From Craspedostauros australis (lineage: Eukaryota > Bacillariophyta > Bacillariophyceae > Mastogloiales > Achnanthaceae): a stretch of DNA of 64,000 bases. The position numbers were made by a program, and so were the translations under genes. Below are positions 10,177 through 21,960 of the stretch, piece by piece. How positions within the stretch are numbered: the first letter of the stretch is position 1; every line of letters begins with the position of its first letter. The stretch is from the NCBI GenBank assembly GCA_026770025.1, contig JAMXDE010000004.1:3645501-3709500 (forward strand), read 5' to 3'. Below the pieces are notes generated by a model, which had not been told where the DNA came from, did no database searches, and saw only the letters and a program-made list of their open reading frames with translations.

Positions 10177-12125
10177 CTACATGGAGTACACGGCCAGGCC
10201 ATAGATGAATGCGGAGATCGCGGCTGCTGTCCCCAACGTCCAGTACATGTACGGGTAGGCATGATTCGTGTTCGACTTCAGGAACTTCACGATCTCGGAC
10301 ACGAACGTGCTCACGGTCGTCAGACAACCGGCCAGCCCGATGCGCACTGCGCGGATGCTTCCCACCGTCCAGAAGTCGAAGTCACCGTACTGCACCTCCA
10401 ACCTGTACTCCAACGCCACCGTCAAAATGCTGACGATGCTGCCCAAGATGTTCGCGGCGAAGGTGCCGGCCGGGAACCACGGAAATGCCACCAGCTTGCC
10501 GTTCAGCTTCGACAGCTGCCACCGGCTGATGGCACCGAGGGGCGCTAGCAACATCGAGTAGGACATGGTGCGGTACGTGATCGTCGTCTTCTCGTCCTGA
10601 CGCAGCACGACCAGGAAGAAGGCGAGCGCCACCATCAGGCAGGAGATCAGCACCGCGGACACGGGCAGAGAGAACAACGGCGACGCCTTCCAGTTGATGG
10701 GCGCGCCAACACCAACTCCCGTCATGGATTGCGTGGACACCGACGGCAGACGATCCATCTCGCGACCTGAGCGGAACAGCACCCACTGCTGCAACGCGTC
10801 GAGATCCCATCCGCGAGCGCGTGCGAAGTGTTCCAGATCCGGTGACACCTGCTGCTGCAGCTCCACCAGCATCTGCGTCTCGATCGACTCCAGCATGCTG
10901 ACTTCGGGATGCCGCACGCGCCGCACGCCCACGGTGGAAACGCGCCAATGCTCCAGCATCTCGACGCGGTCCATGGGCAGCGTCTCACCGTAGTTCTCCA
11001 TCTTCATCTGCAGCTGCGGCAGGAAGCGACGTTCGAAGTCCGGCAGGTTGCTAGAGATGTGCACGCCTTCCTCCTTGCGCAGCGCCTGCGCCTTGGTCTC
11101 GTAGTGCAGCATCGGATTCACCTTCTTGTGGCAATATCGTGCCAGCGCGTTGCCGCAGATGTACGAACCGATCGCCGTCTCCATACCGATGATGTATCCC
11201 AGCAGCGCCTTGAGCAGCTGCGATTGCCGATTCACGCCACCCGTGCCGAACGCCATCACGACCATGGCGGTGTTCCAGCTCGAGAAGGTCGTCAGCGATC
11301 CGCAGAATCCCGTGGTGAATGCCTTGTGCACGATGGTCATGCTCTGGAAGAAGTGGTTCTGCGGTACCCACGCGATGTTCAGCGGAAGCGCCAGGCCCAA
11401 CGCACTGCCGCTGGCGAAGAATCCCATCAGGAAGCTGCCCACGATGTTGGCGACGAGGTCGGGGAAGACGATGCCATCCTCTTGCGAGGTTTCACCCTGT
11501 CCCGTCACGCAGAGTGGCGCGCTGGCCTTGAGCCAACCGATGGTGCCGGGGTTGTTGCATTCCTCACCGAACAACTGCGCCAGCAGCATTCGCACCAGGG
11601 CACCGCCGATGGCACCCACGGCGATGTAGCAGGCCATGACCAGTTCGGAGTTTTGCTCGTTGGCCTTGATCATCTCTGCTTCCGCAGATTGCTGCATGTC
11701 TCTTGGTGGTTCTGGGGTGTGACAGTTTTGTGGATATGATGTTGATACATGTGTGCATGTACGGGTAAGTGGTGTGAGCAATGAGATGGTGGCAAGTGAA
11801 GATGGCAAAGGAGATGTGAGATCCGCAAAGAAACAACAATAAACAGCTTCTCTGCGGCCACGAGAACGCAACGCAACGCAATCAACTCAGCAGCTGCATG
11901 CTCATGCGGTGGTGGCAGACAGTGTTATGATCAAAACTCACTTGTGAAGTCGCCGGGCTCCGACATGGCCTTGTATGGCGACGCATTCTCCTCGTCCATG
12001 GCGGGATGCAACGAGGGAGATTGAGGTTGGGAAGCATTGGATCGCGACGATGTCGACAGTAGCTTTTGCGGAGACACCGACGCCGTGGCCTCCGACAATT
12101 CGGGTTGAGGTTGTGTCATCTCCAT
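10177..12125 (-). CDS. FEX: FEX-type fluoride exporter with two CrcB domains, two exons
   Basis: Exon 1 is 12125-11942 and exon 2 is 11711-10177; the 230-nt intron has a GTGAGT donor and a CCCCAG acceptor and joins GDFT to PPRD in frame, giving 572 residues. It exports F- across the membrane and so protects from fluoride. Bacterial CrcB works as an antiparallel dimer; eukaryotic FEX fuses two copies. Copy 1 shows GAIGGALVRM, the pore motif NIVGSFLMGF and TGFCGSLTTFSSW. Copy 2 shows LGAISRWQLS, NILGSIVSIL and GLAGCLTTVSTF. Both copies keep the Asn of N-x-x-G-S and the TT(F/V)S segment. About 170 hydrophilic residues separate them, longer than in most FEX proteins. The Ser/Pro/Gln-rich N-terminus (exon 1) is probably cytosolic. 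Confidence 0.9.
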
Positions 12126-15100
12126 GATTGAGCTGTCTCCTTTCGCCGGTACTGTAAAGTATGGTATGTTTGTTGACCGATGAGGTGCTTTCGTTCTGGA
12201 TGAAGAGATTGTGATCGTTTGTTGAACGAAATGAATCAATATGGGGCCAATTTGAAGATGGCCAGAAGCAGGAGGACGTCCTCTCCTCGTAATCAGAGTG
12301 TAAGATAGAGTCGAGTGGAGCAGATCAAGAGAAGATCAAGACAGAACAAATGATCGACATTACCAGATCGTTGCTGCGTGTGTGGTGATTGTGTCGGTGT
12401 GGGTGGTGTCAACTGTTTCGTTTTCTTTGGTTTCTTCGTTTGTGTTGGAAGAGAAATGCGTATCCGACCGTTGCGTTCGTCTGAACGTTAATATGACGTT
12501 ATTATGCATAGTGTTTCAAACATGAGATGCTCCAACGGTCCAAATATGTCGAAAAGACATGTCGTCGTCGTTCCCCAAATCCACAAACAAGTTTTGTCTC
12601 ACAAAATGTACCTTTTTGATTTGTGGTGTCGCGATGAAGTGAGGCGAACTGAGTGTTAGTCGTTTGGTAGAGGTACTCGCACGAGCCACAAGTTGTGGTA
12701 TCAAGTCACCACATGTGTCCATCCCGATGCTCGCATTGCACATCCATGATAGAAATGGATACACTGTGACATCTCATGTGGAATAGTATTGGAATAGAGG
12801 ATGCCATTGGTATTGTAGATTGTTCCCATAATCTACTCTCCTTGCATATGTACACCACACCGCGATAACAGGGACTGTTACCGTAGATACAGGTTTCTAA
12901 CGCTTTCCAAACGACCAATGCTTGCAAACCTCGTGCCCAGAGCGGGCAGTATCTGTACGCAGAAGGAACATCGACAAGAACGACCCCCTGTGCGGAAGGG
13001 GCTTGCCAAGTCCTGCATCCGTGACATCGGTACCACAACCTTGCCAGCAGGGCCATTGCGACGAAGTTGCGGAGCAAGAATCTCAGATGTGATCAATGCG
13101 ACGCATCTCGTGTCCGCTTCGCTTTCCACATCTGTCATCCTTGTGCACAAAGGATCCTCTCAAGGACTCGGCGTGCGGTCACTGCTGCCAAGCAGATGTC
13201 GGCATTTGGTTGGATTGCTTGCTCGAGTAATCGCAGCGCACCATGCATACCAATGGATACGATCAGGAGTGCTGCGGATACTCTCTGAAAACCGTCTTCG
13301 CCCTGGTAGCATCGCGCACCGATGGTTCTTCAACAGGTCATCCCCATCGCAGGCAGACGAAGTCCCTGGAATCGCCGTTCGGTTCTACACTCTTGACGGC
13401 GGAAGGGCGCAGGTTCCAATTTGTCGAGGGTATCGAGGATGATGCCTCTCGTTTTCGTCCTTTGCGGACGGCAAAACACGAACGAGAGATTGGTTGTGAC
13501 CAAAATACAGATAATTTCGAGAAGCCCGATTTCAATTCATGACAATGCAGAATGGTGGTGGAAGCACAAAGAAGAGATGCGGCAGGGCTGAAGCAACAGG
13601 ATGGGTGCAGTTGTTCGGAAATATGATCTCCACCAAGATGGTCTTTCGCTCGACAGAAACGGAAAACGGAATCATTCCCCGTATTGATACCAGAGGTAGT
13701 AGTGATCACAAGTGGGCGCCTCTTTGTTCCAATTGTTGAAGTTTTGTGCACGTGTGGACACACGTGCGGGTGGTCTCGTGGCCATCCAATGTTTCAATCC
13801 GGTGTTGCCGTTGCAGTCGCTGCTGCAATCGATGTTGACGTTCCATCAGACAGAGAATCATGGGCATGACGCAGCAGTTCGTTTCCAGTTTTTCACACTC
13901 ACGTTTGCGCGTTCCTGGCGCCTCGTGGTGGTTGGTGGGGATCTGTGGTTGGATTGTGGCGCGACTTCTACCTGCAACGCGAACGCTCATGGCAACCCGA
14001 AGCGCCTTGGGATCCACGAAATAAAATCCATGGCGCGCCGAGGACTTCTTACGACGACTCGCACGGATGCACGACACCAACCAATGATGACAAAACGCGA
14101 AGAAGAAGGAAGCCATTTCGTGCGCCAATGCAACGCGTTGATTCGCGATGTAATCTCCACAGCGCGGTTCTTGATCTTCCTTTGTTGTCCTTGGCTGGGA
14201 GAACGGCGTTGATGCCGGGGACGCTGCACTCGCTTTGGCTTGCACGCCTGTGTCAAAGACGAAAGAACGAGGTGATCTGTGCGTATGTGTGCGTTCACTT
14301 GCCTTGGTTGCTTGTTTACTCACGTGGGGGTGAAGATGAGGAACGCCACACAAGAACGAGGAGATCACCTGTACGAACGCCTGGCAACAGTGACAACGCG
14401 AGCACAGCACGAACAACTCGCTCCAAAAGACAATGAGAGAGGATGAGCCTCCCATCCCCAGACCATTCATTCTTCGCTCACAAAATCTTGAACAAACAAA
14501 CAACCAAGACGACACTGATCCCTGCAAACCACCCCGGCGAACAACAACATCAACATCAGCTGCAACAGCAATCGCAACGGAAACAGCCGTTGCAAGACCC
14601 TAACAATCCTGTGAAGGCACGACAAGACCAACCCCGACGCAGGCGCAGACACAAACAGACACAGACGTGAGTTGCCTTCAGCCTTCTTCGGTGATGACGA
14701 TAATCATCACAACGACGAAGACGACGACGACGACGACAATGATGATGATGAGTCAGAAGACTTGATCGGTGAGCACCAGTGGGTTCATTCGCAGCGTACG
14801 AAGCGACAGACAACATGGCAGGGAGCAGGGGAAATAGACGACATTTTCCCGGATGTAGGGAAAATGTCAGCATTTCCTGTTATTGCTTTCCCATATTTCC
14901 CAAGATTGCAAAACGAGTCCCATTGCATCTGTTTGGCATCATGTGTAGTGCTTTGTAAGAACTTCACATATACCATGTCGACTGCTCCATGTGTTGTACA
15001 ATGATACCATCAACTTTGTGTATCGCGATTTCCGAGACACGTTCAAGTCGTGTTGTTTTCGCTGTTCCAACAAACAGTTGCCGGTTGTGCAATTCTACTC

Positions 15101-16217
15101 GCATTTGCAAAGAGCGTTTTTGGACTGTTCTCATTTAGTCGCTTCGCCCACGCACGTTTCTTCGCAAATCCGATTGCTGTTGCGCGATACACAGATGGCA
15201 CTCATTGGTGGTGGATTGCTGCAAGCAGAGCAAGTGTGCGCATCCAAGTGCGTCATGCGGAGAACATAGCAGTTGTGATTCGAAGACGGCGGAGCGGTCT
15301 ATTTACACTCATGACCGCACACCTGGTTGTCTGATGTTTGCTTGTATTCGTGAGGGAAGAGAGATACAGAGTATGTGGGAGTGCAGTAGAGTGGAGGAGT
15401 ACAGCGCCTGTGTTCTGATACGAATGCGAATGTGAAGAGTGCCAGCATGAGCATTCATGGTGCTGCGTATCGGTTTGGGGGTTGGTGCTGACGCATCGCG
15501 GCGCACCAATGTGGTGCTGCGTACTCAAGGTGCATGCGGAGAAATGTGCTGTTTCATTGCATTGCCGCATACCCAGCACTGTCGGAATGTGTGGTGAAGT
15601 GCGAGCACGCTCTTCTCCTTCCACCACACAGAGAAAGTTCTGGCATTCCCGTTCTCAGCCTCAACTTGGCATCCTGATGCAAGGCGAGACCCGATGTGGA
15701 GGATGCGAATGCAGAACACCATTGTTACAGACGTGGTAACAAAGAACAATGTCCTGTGCATACTTATCCTGAGGATGACGACAACATGTTTGCGACAATT
15801 GCAGTGTTGCTCTTCTCCGCTCGCGCTTGGGCTTGTTCCTTGACAACGGAATAGTGGTGTGCGCTATTTGCAGCCAAGCAATGGCGCAACATCTGACATT
15901 CGTGTTCATTTCGGAAGAGCATCACAGGTCTGGAGGACAGGGCGCAATGATTCTTGTCTGGAAGCATGCATTTGTTTCCGCCACAAGCATAAATGTCATT
16001 CGCAAACTGGTTGGTCATGATGCATCAACAAACGCGATTATCGATGTGCTCCAACAGTGTGCGACGGACCTGCGCCGGCGTGCAATTTGCTGTCCATGTG
16101 TCGCCCCGCGCGTCTGATCGCTGCGTCATTGCACATGGAAAGTGGATGCGCAAGCGCAGCCAAAGTGCACGTGCAGCGGATGTCCGGCGGACGTGCAACG
16201 CATGTGCATTGCAGTTG
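12126..16217. other. Gene-poor region, no gene supported
   Basis: About 4.1 kb upstream of the FEX start. Overlapping ORFs of 60-270 codons occur on both strands (for example 12918-13442 on + and 13706-14527 on -) but none starts or ends like a gene, none resembles a family and competing frames overlap. A GAC/GAT run lies at 14712-14751. The word GGGAAAATGTC and variants occur near 14830-14900. No tRNA or transposon ends were recognised. Confidence 0.5.
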
Positions 16218-16905
16218 CGCGCACTGCACATGGACTTCGACTGCACATGCGCATGTACATGCACTTCGGCTGCACTGTACTGCACTGCACATGCACATGC
16301 ACATGCACATGCACTTCACATGCAGATTAACACGCACTTTTCATGCACATGCACTGCACTGCACTGCACATGCACTTTTCATGCACATGCACTTTCCGCG
16401 CACATGCACTTCACATGCAGATGCACACGCACTTTTCATGCACATGCACTGCACTGCACATGCACTTCGACTGCGCATGCACTTCGACTGCGCATGCACT
16501 TCGACTGCGCGTGCACATGCACATGCACTGCACTGCACTGCACATGCACTTTTCCAGCGCCTGCATTTTCCCTGCGCATGCACATGCACTGCACTTCAAC
16601 TGAACATGCACATGCACATGCACATGCACATGCACATGCACTGCACTTTTCCTGTGCCTGCATTTTCCCTGCTCATGCACATGCACATGCACTGCACTTT
16701 TCCTGCGCCTGCATTTTCCCTGCTCGTGCGCATGCACTGCACTTCGACTGCGCTTTTCCTTGCACCTGCATTTTCCCTGCGCATGCACTGCACCTGCACA
16801 TGCACTGCACTGCACTTTTCCTGCACATGCATTTTCCCTGCGCATGCATTTTCCCCTGTGCATGCATTTTCCCCTGCGCATGCATTTTCCCTGCACAACC
16901 ACAAT
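16218..16905. repeat. TGCA-rich satellite (ACATGC/CTGCAC words)
   Basis: About 690 bp is built from ACATGC, TGCACT and TTTTCCCTGC words. The left half is dominated by ACATGCACATGC runs and TGCACTTCGAC, the right half by CTGCATTTTCCCTGCGCATG. Perfect alternating purine-pyrimidine runs occur at 16286-16314 and 16604-16641. The repeat lacks stop triplets in several frames, so it produces long His/Cys/Met-rich ORFs on both strands that should not be annotated as genes. Confidence 0.9.
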
Positions 16906-17234
16906 TCCCAAGACATAACTACGACATGATTCGGTCCTCACTGAGACATAAATCATATTCTATTTCTAGTCAATACTGCATAGACTAACATCATTGATCA
17001 CACGAAAGAATCATACCAAAGAAGAAAAGGATGATTTAATGCAATTGAGGCGTTATCTATTTCCCCAATACACTAGTATGGACCTTATTCCTCTGTTGTT
17101 TGTTGCTAATTAGTACTAAAATTAAAGTGGAAGTGATGCTGTGATGGCCAAGAGGCAGGATCGTGTTCATGTCCTATCGGACATAACACAGACATAAATA
17201 AGACATAAATACGCATCAGAATGTGAGATGACCC

Positions 17235-17500
17235 GGATGTGCAGAGAATGTGCAGCTTGCAGAGAAGTTGTCGGCAAATGCGTGCATGCGCGGGGAATGT
17301 GCAGTTTGCAGGGAAGTTGTCGACACATGCAGTGGTGCGCAGGGAATGTACAGTTTGCAGGGAAGATGTCGACGCATGCAGTGATGCGCGGGGAATGTGC
17401 AGTTTGCAGGGAAGATGTCAACGCATGCAGTGATGCGCAGAAAATGCGCGGTTTGTGGCGAAGATGTTGGGAAATGTGCGTGATGTGCAGTGCATGCGCG
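17235..17500. repeat. 49-bp minisatellite, about five copies
   Basis: The word CAGTTTGCAG or a close variant recurs at 17253, 17302, 17351, 17400 and (degenerate) 17449, an exact 49-bp period. Each unit also contains GGGAATGT and GCATGCAGTGATGCGC or similar. The last copy is decayed. On the opposite strand the words TTCCC and GCGCATGC resemble the satellite at 16.2-16.9 kb. Confidence 0.85.
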
Positions 17501-20294
17501 AGGAAAGATGCGTGAAGGATGTTGTCTTGATGGACGTGCACTCCATGCACAGGCCTCGTTGTGCGCGCGAAGGATGTGCTTCGCAGAGCGCGCATTGGCA
17601 TCATGCAGACGCAATTGGAATTGTCGGTGGGGCACGCGCATGCGGACAGGCACATGACATCAAAAACGCGCATGCGAATACGTAAAGCCGGACCAACAAC
17701 TGCATGTGACAGCGTTTCGTTGCGGAAATTGCGCAGACTAAGAGTTGATTCACGATGCGCGCCTGTTCTGCAACAAGCCACGGAGCAACGGTTCGCATCT
17801 CTTGTGGCTGCTCCATGACGCCATCACTGACAGGTAATTGCGCAACAGTGGTTTGATGGAAGCGCTGTTCTGCACTGAAACAGAGAATACGATCAGTTCA
17901 ATCGCGCACCATCAACACATCCGCGCCTTGACGAAGGGAGATCCGTCTTCACTGCACTTGCCCGCACTTTCCATCCAGTCATTGCAAATGCAGTAGCAAA
18001 AATACAGAAGTGCAACACCCCTCTTGTGCTGTGGTGACCTGTTGATGCTGATCCGGCTTCTGCCAATGGTGCATGTGGTGACTCCCCATTGTCCAAACCT
18101 GCCGTTGCTGTTTTTCTCACGAAAAGAGGGAGAACTGTTCAGGTTGCCGCAATGCTCGTGTGCATGACATCATTGTGATATTTTTGTATGGATGCCGGGC
18201 GCAACTTCGATCGGAGGAGAAAGAAAGAGATCGCGATGATGTTGGTGTGGTTGGGCTTGCTCGATTTCTCCAACTCCTCGTGCGCGTGTCAGCTCCAATC
18301 CAGTCGCCGCCACCCACGTCATACCATCCGCATGCATCGATGTACGACTAACACAGAACCTCCTTGTGTCTGGTCATTGGCATCTTGATCACTGTTTGCC
18401 AGTATCGACCGTGCGCGAGGATTGCAGAAGTACGCGCTGTCTCGCAGAACAAAACAGAGGAGAGCCAACGCCCGCAGTCACACTGCGTTGTGCTCTGCAG
18501 TGGTACGCGAACGATCATGCCCTCGCAACCATACCAGTGCTATTCAAATGACAATCATCTTGCTATTGCAACACACAAGTGCAAAAGTGTCTCAATGAAA
18601 CACTACATCAATGACAACTGGTTTGTGAACTGAATAGAGTGCGAGCAGAGCAAGGTGGAGTAGAGTATTGTAGGAGTAGAGCAGTAGCTATCAGTGCAAC
18701 AATGCACGAATGTGCCAACAACAACGGTTCACTTCCATTTTGTGACGACAGCAGCAGCATGTTTGTGTGGTTCTGCTCGCATGGCACGTTGTGTGTTGTG
18801 TTCTTTGGCGCACACTGAGATGGACAAAGTCGCACCACGGAGAACACACGCTTTGTCGCCCTCTTCAAAATCAAAGAACACTTTTCGTGACCAAAGGGTT
18901 TGCGTGAGAGGAGTATTAGTTGCAGTTCGCCGGACATTGTTGTCACCGCAAAATGGACTGCAACCTGGCATGGCAAATGACACAGAAACGAGACAGCAAG
19001 CGCGCGCTTGTGAGTTCACAGAAGGATGACCAGGAACCACGAGCAGTCGATTCCTCTATTTGTGTTGGCGATTTGCGTGCATGGAACAGAGACACCGAAT
19101 GCATGACTGTGGGTGTCGCGCCCGTCGAATAACAACGAAAGCGGGTCCAACGCCGAGAAACACTCGGTGCTGTGTGAAGGACATGAACGACGCAGAAACC
19201 AACGCAGAACCAAACGACCACACCAGTCACCACCAAAACCAAGGAGCACAAACGCCAACAACAACTCCCATTGGAGTACTATCGATACCACTTGCGTTGA
19301 TTTGCATTGTCCTGACAGCATTGGTCGTATCAGTCTGATGCGGGGAAAATGCCCGTGAACAAGTGCATAAAAACAGCCTTTTTTTTGAGCGACGACTATT
19401 TCCCCTGCTCCCAGGTTCGCGCAAGGAGCGTGGTCGGAGTGTCAGCCTTCCCACGGTGGAGTGTTTCACGCACTGGTGCGAGTGGACTACCCGTATGTGC
19501 GCGGAGAGGCCTCTAAATTCTCTCGCTCATTCGTTAATCAACGGGACGTGCAGCAACATCATTGGCTTCTTGCTGCTGAGTGAAGGCAGGACCTCCTCTT
19601 CCTCTGTCCATGTGAGACACCTCCATCGTGGACTGTTGGTACTGCGCCCATGCACGGTGGACACGACTGGCATCAAGTTTGTACGATGCCGTACATTGCG
19701 TGGTTTCGCCACGCTCTTTGTGACAACGCGAAGCACGTGCATGGACCATGAAGCGCGAAGTGGAACAACTGCGCAAGTGCAGTCAACGATGCGCCTGTTC
19801 CCGAGATTCCTTGCCCAATCACCACACAGTGTTTTGAAACTGATGGATCCCACGAATTTCAGGTCAGATGGCGGCATCACGATTGGGGACCCCACTGCTC
19901 CTGTCTTTTGGTCATTGTTGGTTGTTGACCACGAGCCGCCCATAATACCCATCACATCACCATGTCCTAACACGATTATTTCTCCTTCGCTTCGTCTTGA
20001 TCGCCGCATCGCACGTTCCTCCGCTCTGCTCTGCCCACTTTCGTTGTTGTTCCCCACATCACCCCTGTTCCGTCCCATCCTTCATCTTTTCCCAATGCCC
20101 CGCCTCCTGGATGGGACCTCCCAGATCCTTGCGCACCAAAGCGAATTGACCACCCAACGAGTCACAGAGCCACATCTCATAAAATCACAACTCGCACAAC
20201 TCCAGCCCATCAACCTCAGCCCATCAACCTCAGACATCCCTGCTGGCACACCAAAGTCAAGAACAAGGCCCACTTGCCCCTTTGTAACTCCTCG
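17501..20294. other. Gene-poor region upstream of the TPR-like gene
   Basis: About 2.8 kb without a supportable gene. The longest frame (19363-20298, +) starts at a non-ATG codon in the satellite-rich side and overlaps the start of the next gene in another frame, so it is taken as chance. A (GAGTA)-rich patch lies at 18650-18690. The last 300 bp are pyrimidine-rich on + and may include the 5' UTR of the next gene. Confidence 0.5.
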
Positions 20295-21461
20295 ATGATG
20301 CATCTCCTTGAACAGGCCATCCACTGGAACAACGAGGGAGCGCTCCTCCTGTCAAGCGGTCAAGTCGACGCTGGCAAGAAGCGTCTGGAACTCTCTCTGT
20401 GCACCCTGAGAAAGCTGCTCCGGGAATGTCGCACGGAAGAAGATGCGGATGATGCCATATTGGGCAATTGCAGCGACGGCCAGAGCGGTTGCCAGAGCTG
20501 CAACGAAGGAGCTTCACTGTGCTCCCTATCTTCCACAAGCACTAGCACCGGCCCAGGACCATCGCCTCAAGCATGTTCGCGCGCATGCTGCGGCTGCGCC
20601 TACCGGCAGCTCCTGGTGAGACCGAAGCTCTCCACCGTCAAGTTCTTTTGGACGAAGCGAATGCAAGAGACGATGCTGCACCAGCACGATGCCCCGCACC
20701 CGTGCAGTCCTTCGACGCCGAAGAGAATGAAGAAGTGCAACACCTCGAGACACGGTGTCACCGGCAGTAGTGGTGCCTCTTCCAGACGTGTGCCATCACA
20801 AGCCATGGCAGCGAGACAGGCGCAAACAGAACCTCAAGAAGACGGTGGAATCTTCGTCATCGATCAGCCTCTGCAGTTCGTCGTGCCCAGCTACTTGCGT
20901 GACCGCAGCCTGCAAGACTCTCAGCGAATGCGGTTGAGCAATGCCGTCCTGACCCTGTACAGCGCCGGTGTCATCTTCAACCTTGGTTTGGCGCATCATC
21001 ACAGCGACCCCTTCAAAGCGCAGGCGCTGTACACCATGGTCTTCCGGTGCCTCCCCATCATCAACGCGGAAGCCTCGCTTGAATGCGAGCAGCAACCAGC
21101 CGGCCCAGTAGAGCAGGCCTTGGTGCTCGAGGTGGTTGCCACCAACAACCTGGCCGCGCTCGAATGCTCCAGCCTCGCAGAATCCTCACCTTGCGATGCC
21201 CAGGATCACTGGAGCCAGATGGCAGAGTGCATGTACCACCTGCAAGAACGATGCCAGCTTGCCGCCCTCCAAGACCAAGGCACGCAAGAATCCGCGCTTG
21301 CCCCAGAGCAGCAGCAACATCTGCCACAGCAAGAGCAGCAGTACTACCATCGGCAGCGCAACATCCTGAAGCGATGTTTCGGCGAAGAGCTGTACGAGGA
21401 ACTGCTGCTGAACGTGTTCCTTGGCCCAACCTGCCAGCACTTTGCTGCCGGCGCAGCATAG
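20295..21461 (+). CDS. Tetratricopeptide-like helical protein, function unknown
   Basis: Single exon, 388 residues from ATG 20295 (a second ATG follows at once). The N-terminus has one TPR-like helix pair (AIHWNNEGALLLSSGQVDAG, about residues 8-42). A Cys/Ser-rich disordered segment (about 59-190) follows. The second helical part has QPLQFVVPSYLRD, then SAGVIFNLGLAHHH at 223-236, KAQALYTMVF and VVATNNLAALEC at 280-291, which are TPR-like helices with the small residues expected at packing positions. A Gln-rich linker and a last amphipathic helix (RCFGEELYEELLLNVFLG) end it. Proteins built this way are seen in diatom genomes, mostly without known role; TPR repeats generally mediate protein contacts. 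Family assignment is by pattern only. Confidence 0.7.
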   Translation: MMHLLEQAIHWNNEGALLLSSGQVDAGKKRLELSLCTLRKLLRECRTEEDADDAILGNCSDGQSGCQSCNEGASLCSLSSTSTSTGPGPSPQACSRACCGCAYRQLLVRPKLSTVKFFWTKRMQETMLHQHDAPHPCSPSTPKRMKKCNTSRHGVTGSSGASSRRVPSQAMAARQAQTEPQEDGGIFVIDQPLQFVVPSYLRDRSLQDSQRMRLSNAVLTLYSAGVIFNLGLAHHHSDPFKAQALYTMVFRCLPIINAEASLECEQQPAGPVEQALVLEVVATNNLAALECSSLAESSPCDAQDHWSQMAECMYHLQERCQLAALQDQGTQESALAPEQQQHLPQQEQQYYHRQRNILKRCFGEELYEELLLNVFLGPTCQHFAAGAA

Positions 21462-21960
21462 GCAGGCTTGCGTCTGCAGCATATGAAGGAGCAAAGTGCT
21501 TCAAGCTGCTCCGGAAAGGTTCCGATCGCACAGCAGATCCGCAATTCCGCTCAGATCACGTTCCGTTGCCCCCATTGGCTCACGCCCGCGGCATCGCTGC
21601 GACCCATTCGCTAGATATCATAACCACAATATGTACAAATAGAACATACCTCATATACTCGTACATAGTACATAGTACATAATTCGATGCCACACCACAT
21701 CACACCCCACCGTGATGCTGACGGTGATGACGATCATCATCATGTTTCTGCTGACGACGGTAGAATGTACGTTTGGGTGCGGGTACAGTGCGTGTGGTTT
21801 TCAGGTTCGGCTCCGGCCGCATGTGCTTTGCTTCCACGTCAATGGACACCCCCTTAAGCGCGAGGTTCGTGTTCCGATGCATGGGCTGTAGTGTCATGCT
21901 CCTAAATACTTAGATTCTGGTGGAACAAAGCGTAGTAGAGTACCACTTTGCATGGATTGA
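21462..21960. other. Convergent 3' spacer
   Basis: About 500 bp between the TPR-like gene and the two-TM gene. It holds tandem GTACATA words at 21661-21680, a CACATCACATCACACC patch near 21690, and a TAGAGTACC word near 21936. A 65-codon ORF on - (21700-21897) has no support. Confidence 0.55.

Noticed and set aside
13706-14527. 273-codon ORF on -
   Set aside because: Overlaps similarly long frames on +, has no recognisable domain or gene-like start, and lies in a gene-poor, repeat-rich stretch.
15993-16988. Long His/Cys/Met-rich ORFs on + (331 and 290 codons) and several on -
   Set aside because: They are by-products of the TGCA satellite, which lacks stop triplets in most frames. Composition follows the repeat and several overlapping frames are equally open.
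17228-17818. Cys-rich ORFs over the 49-bp array, and the thought that the array might be a CRISPR
   Set aside because: Units are contiguous direct repeats with no unique spacers, the period is not a multiple of three, and the setting is eukaryotic.
19363-20298. 311-codon ORF on + upstream of the TPR-like gene
   Set aside because: It starts without an ATG, runs into the next gene in a different frame, has no motif and has chance-like composition.
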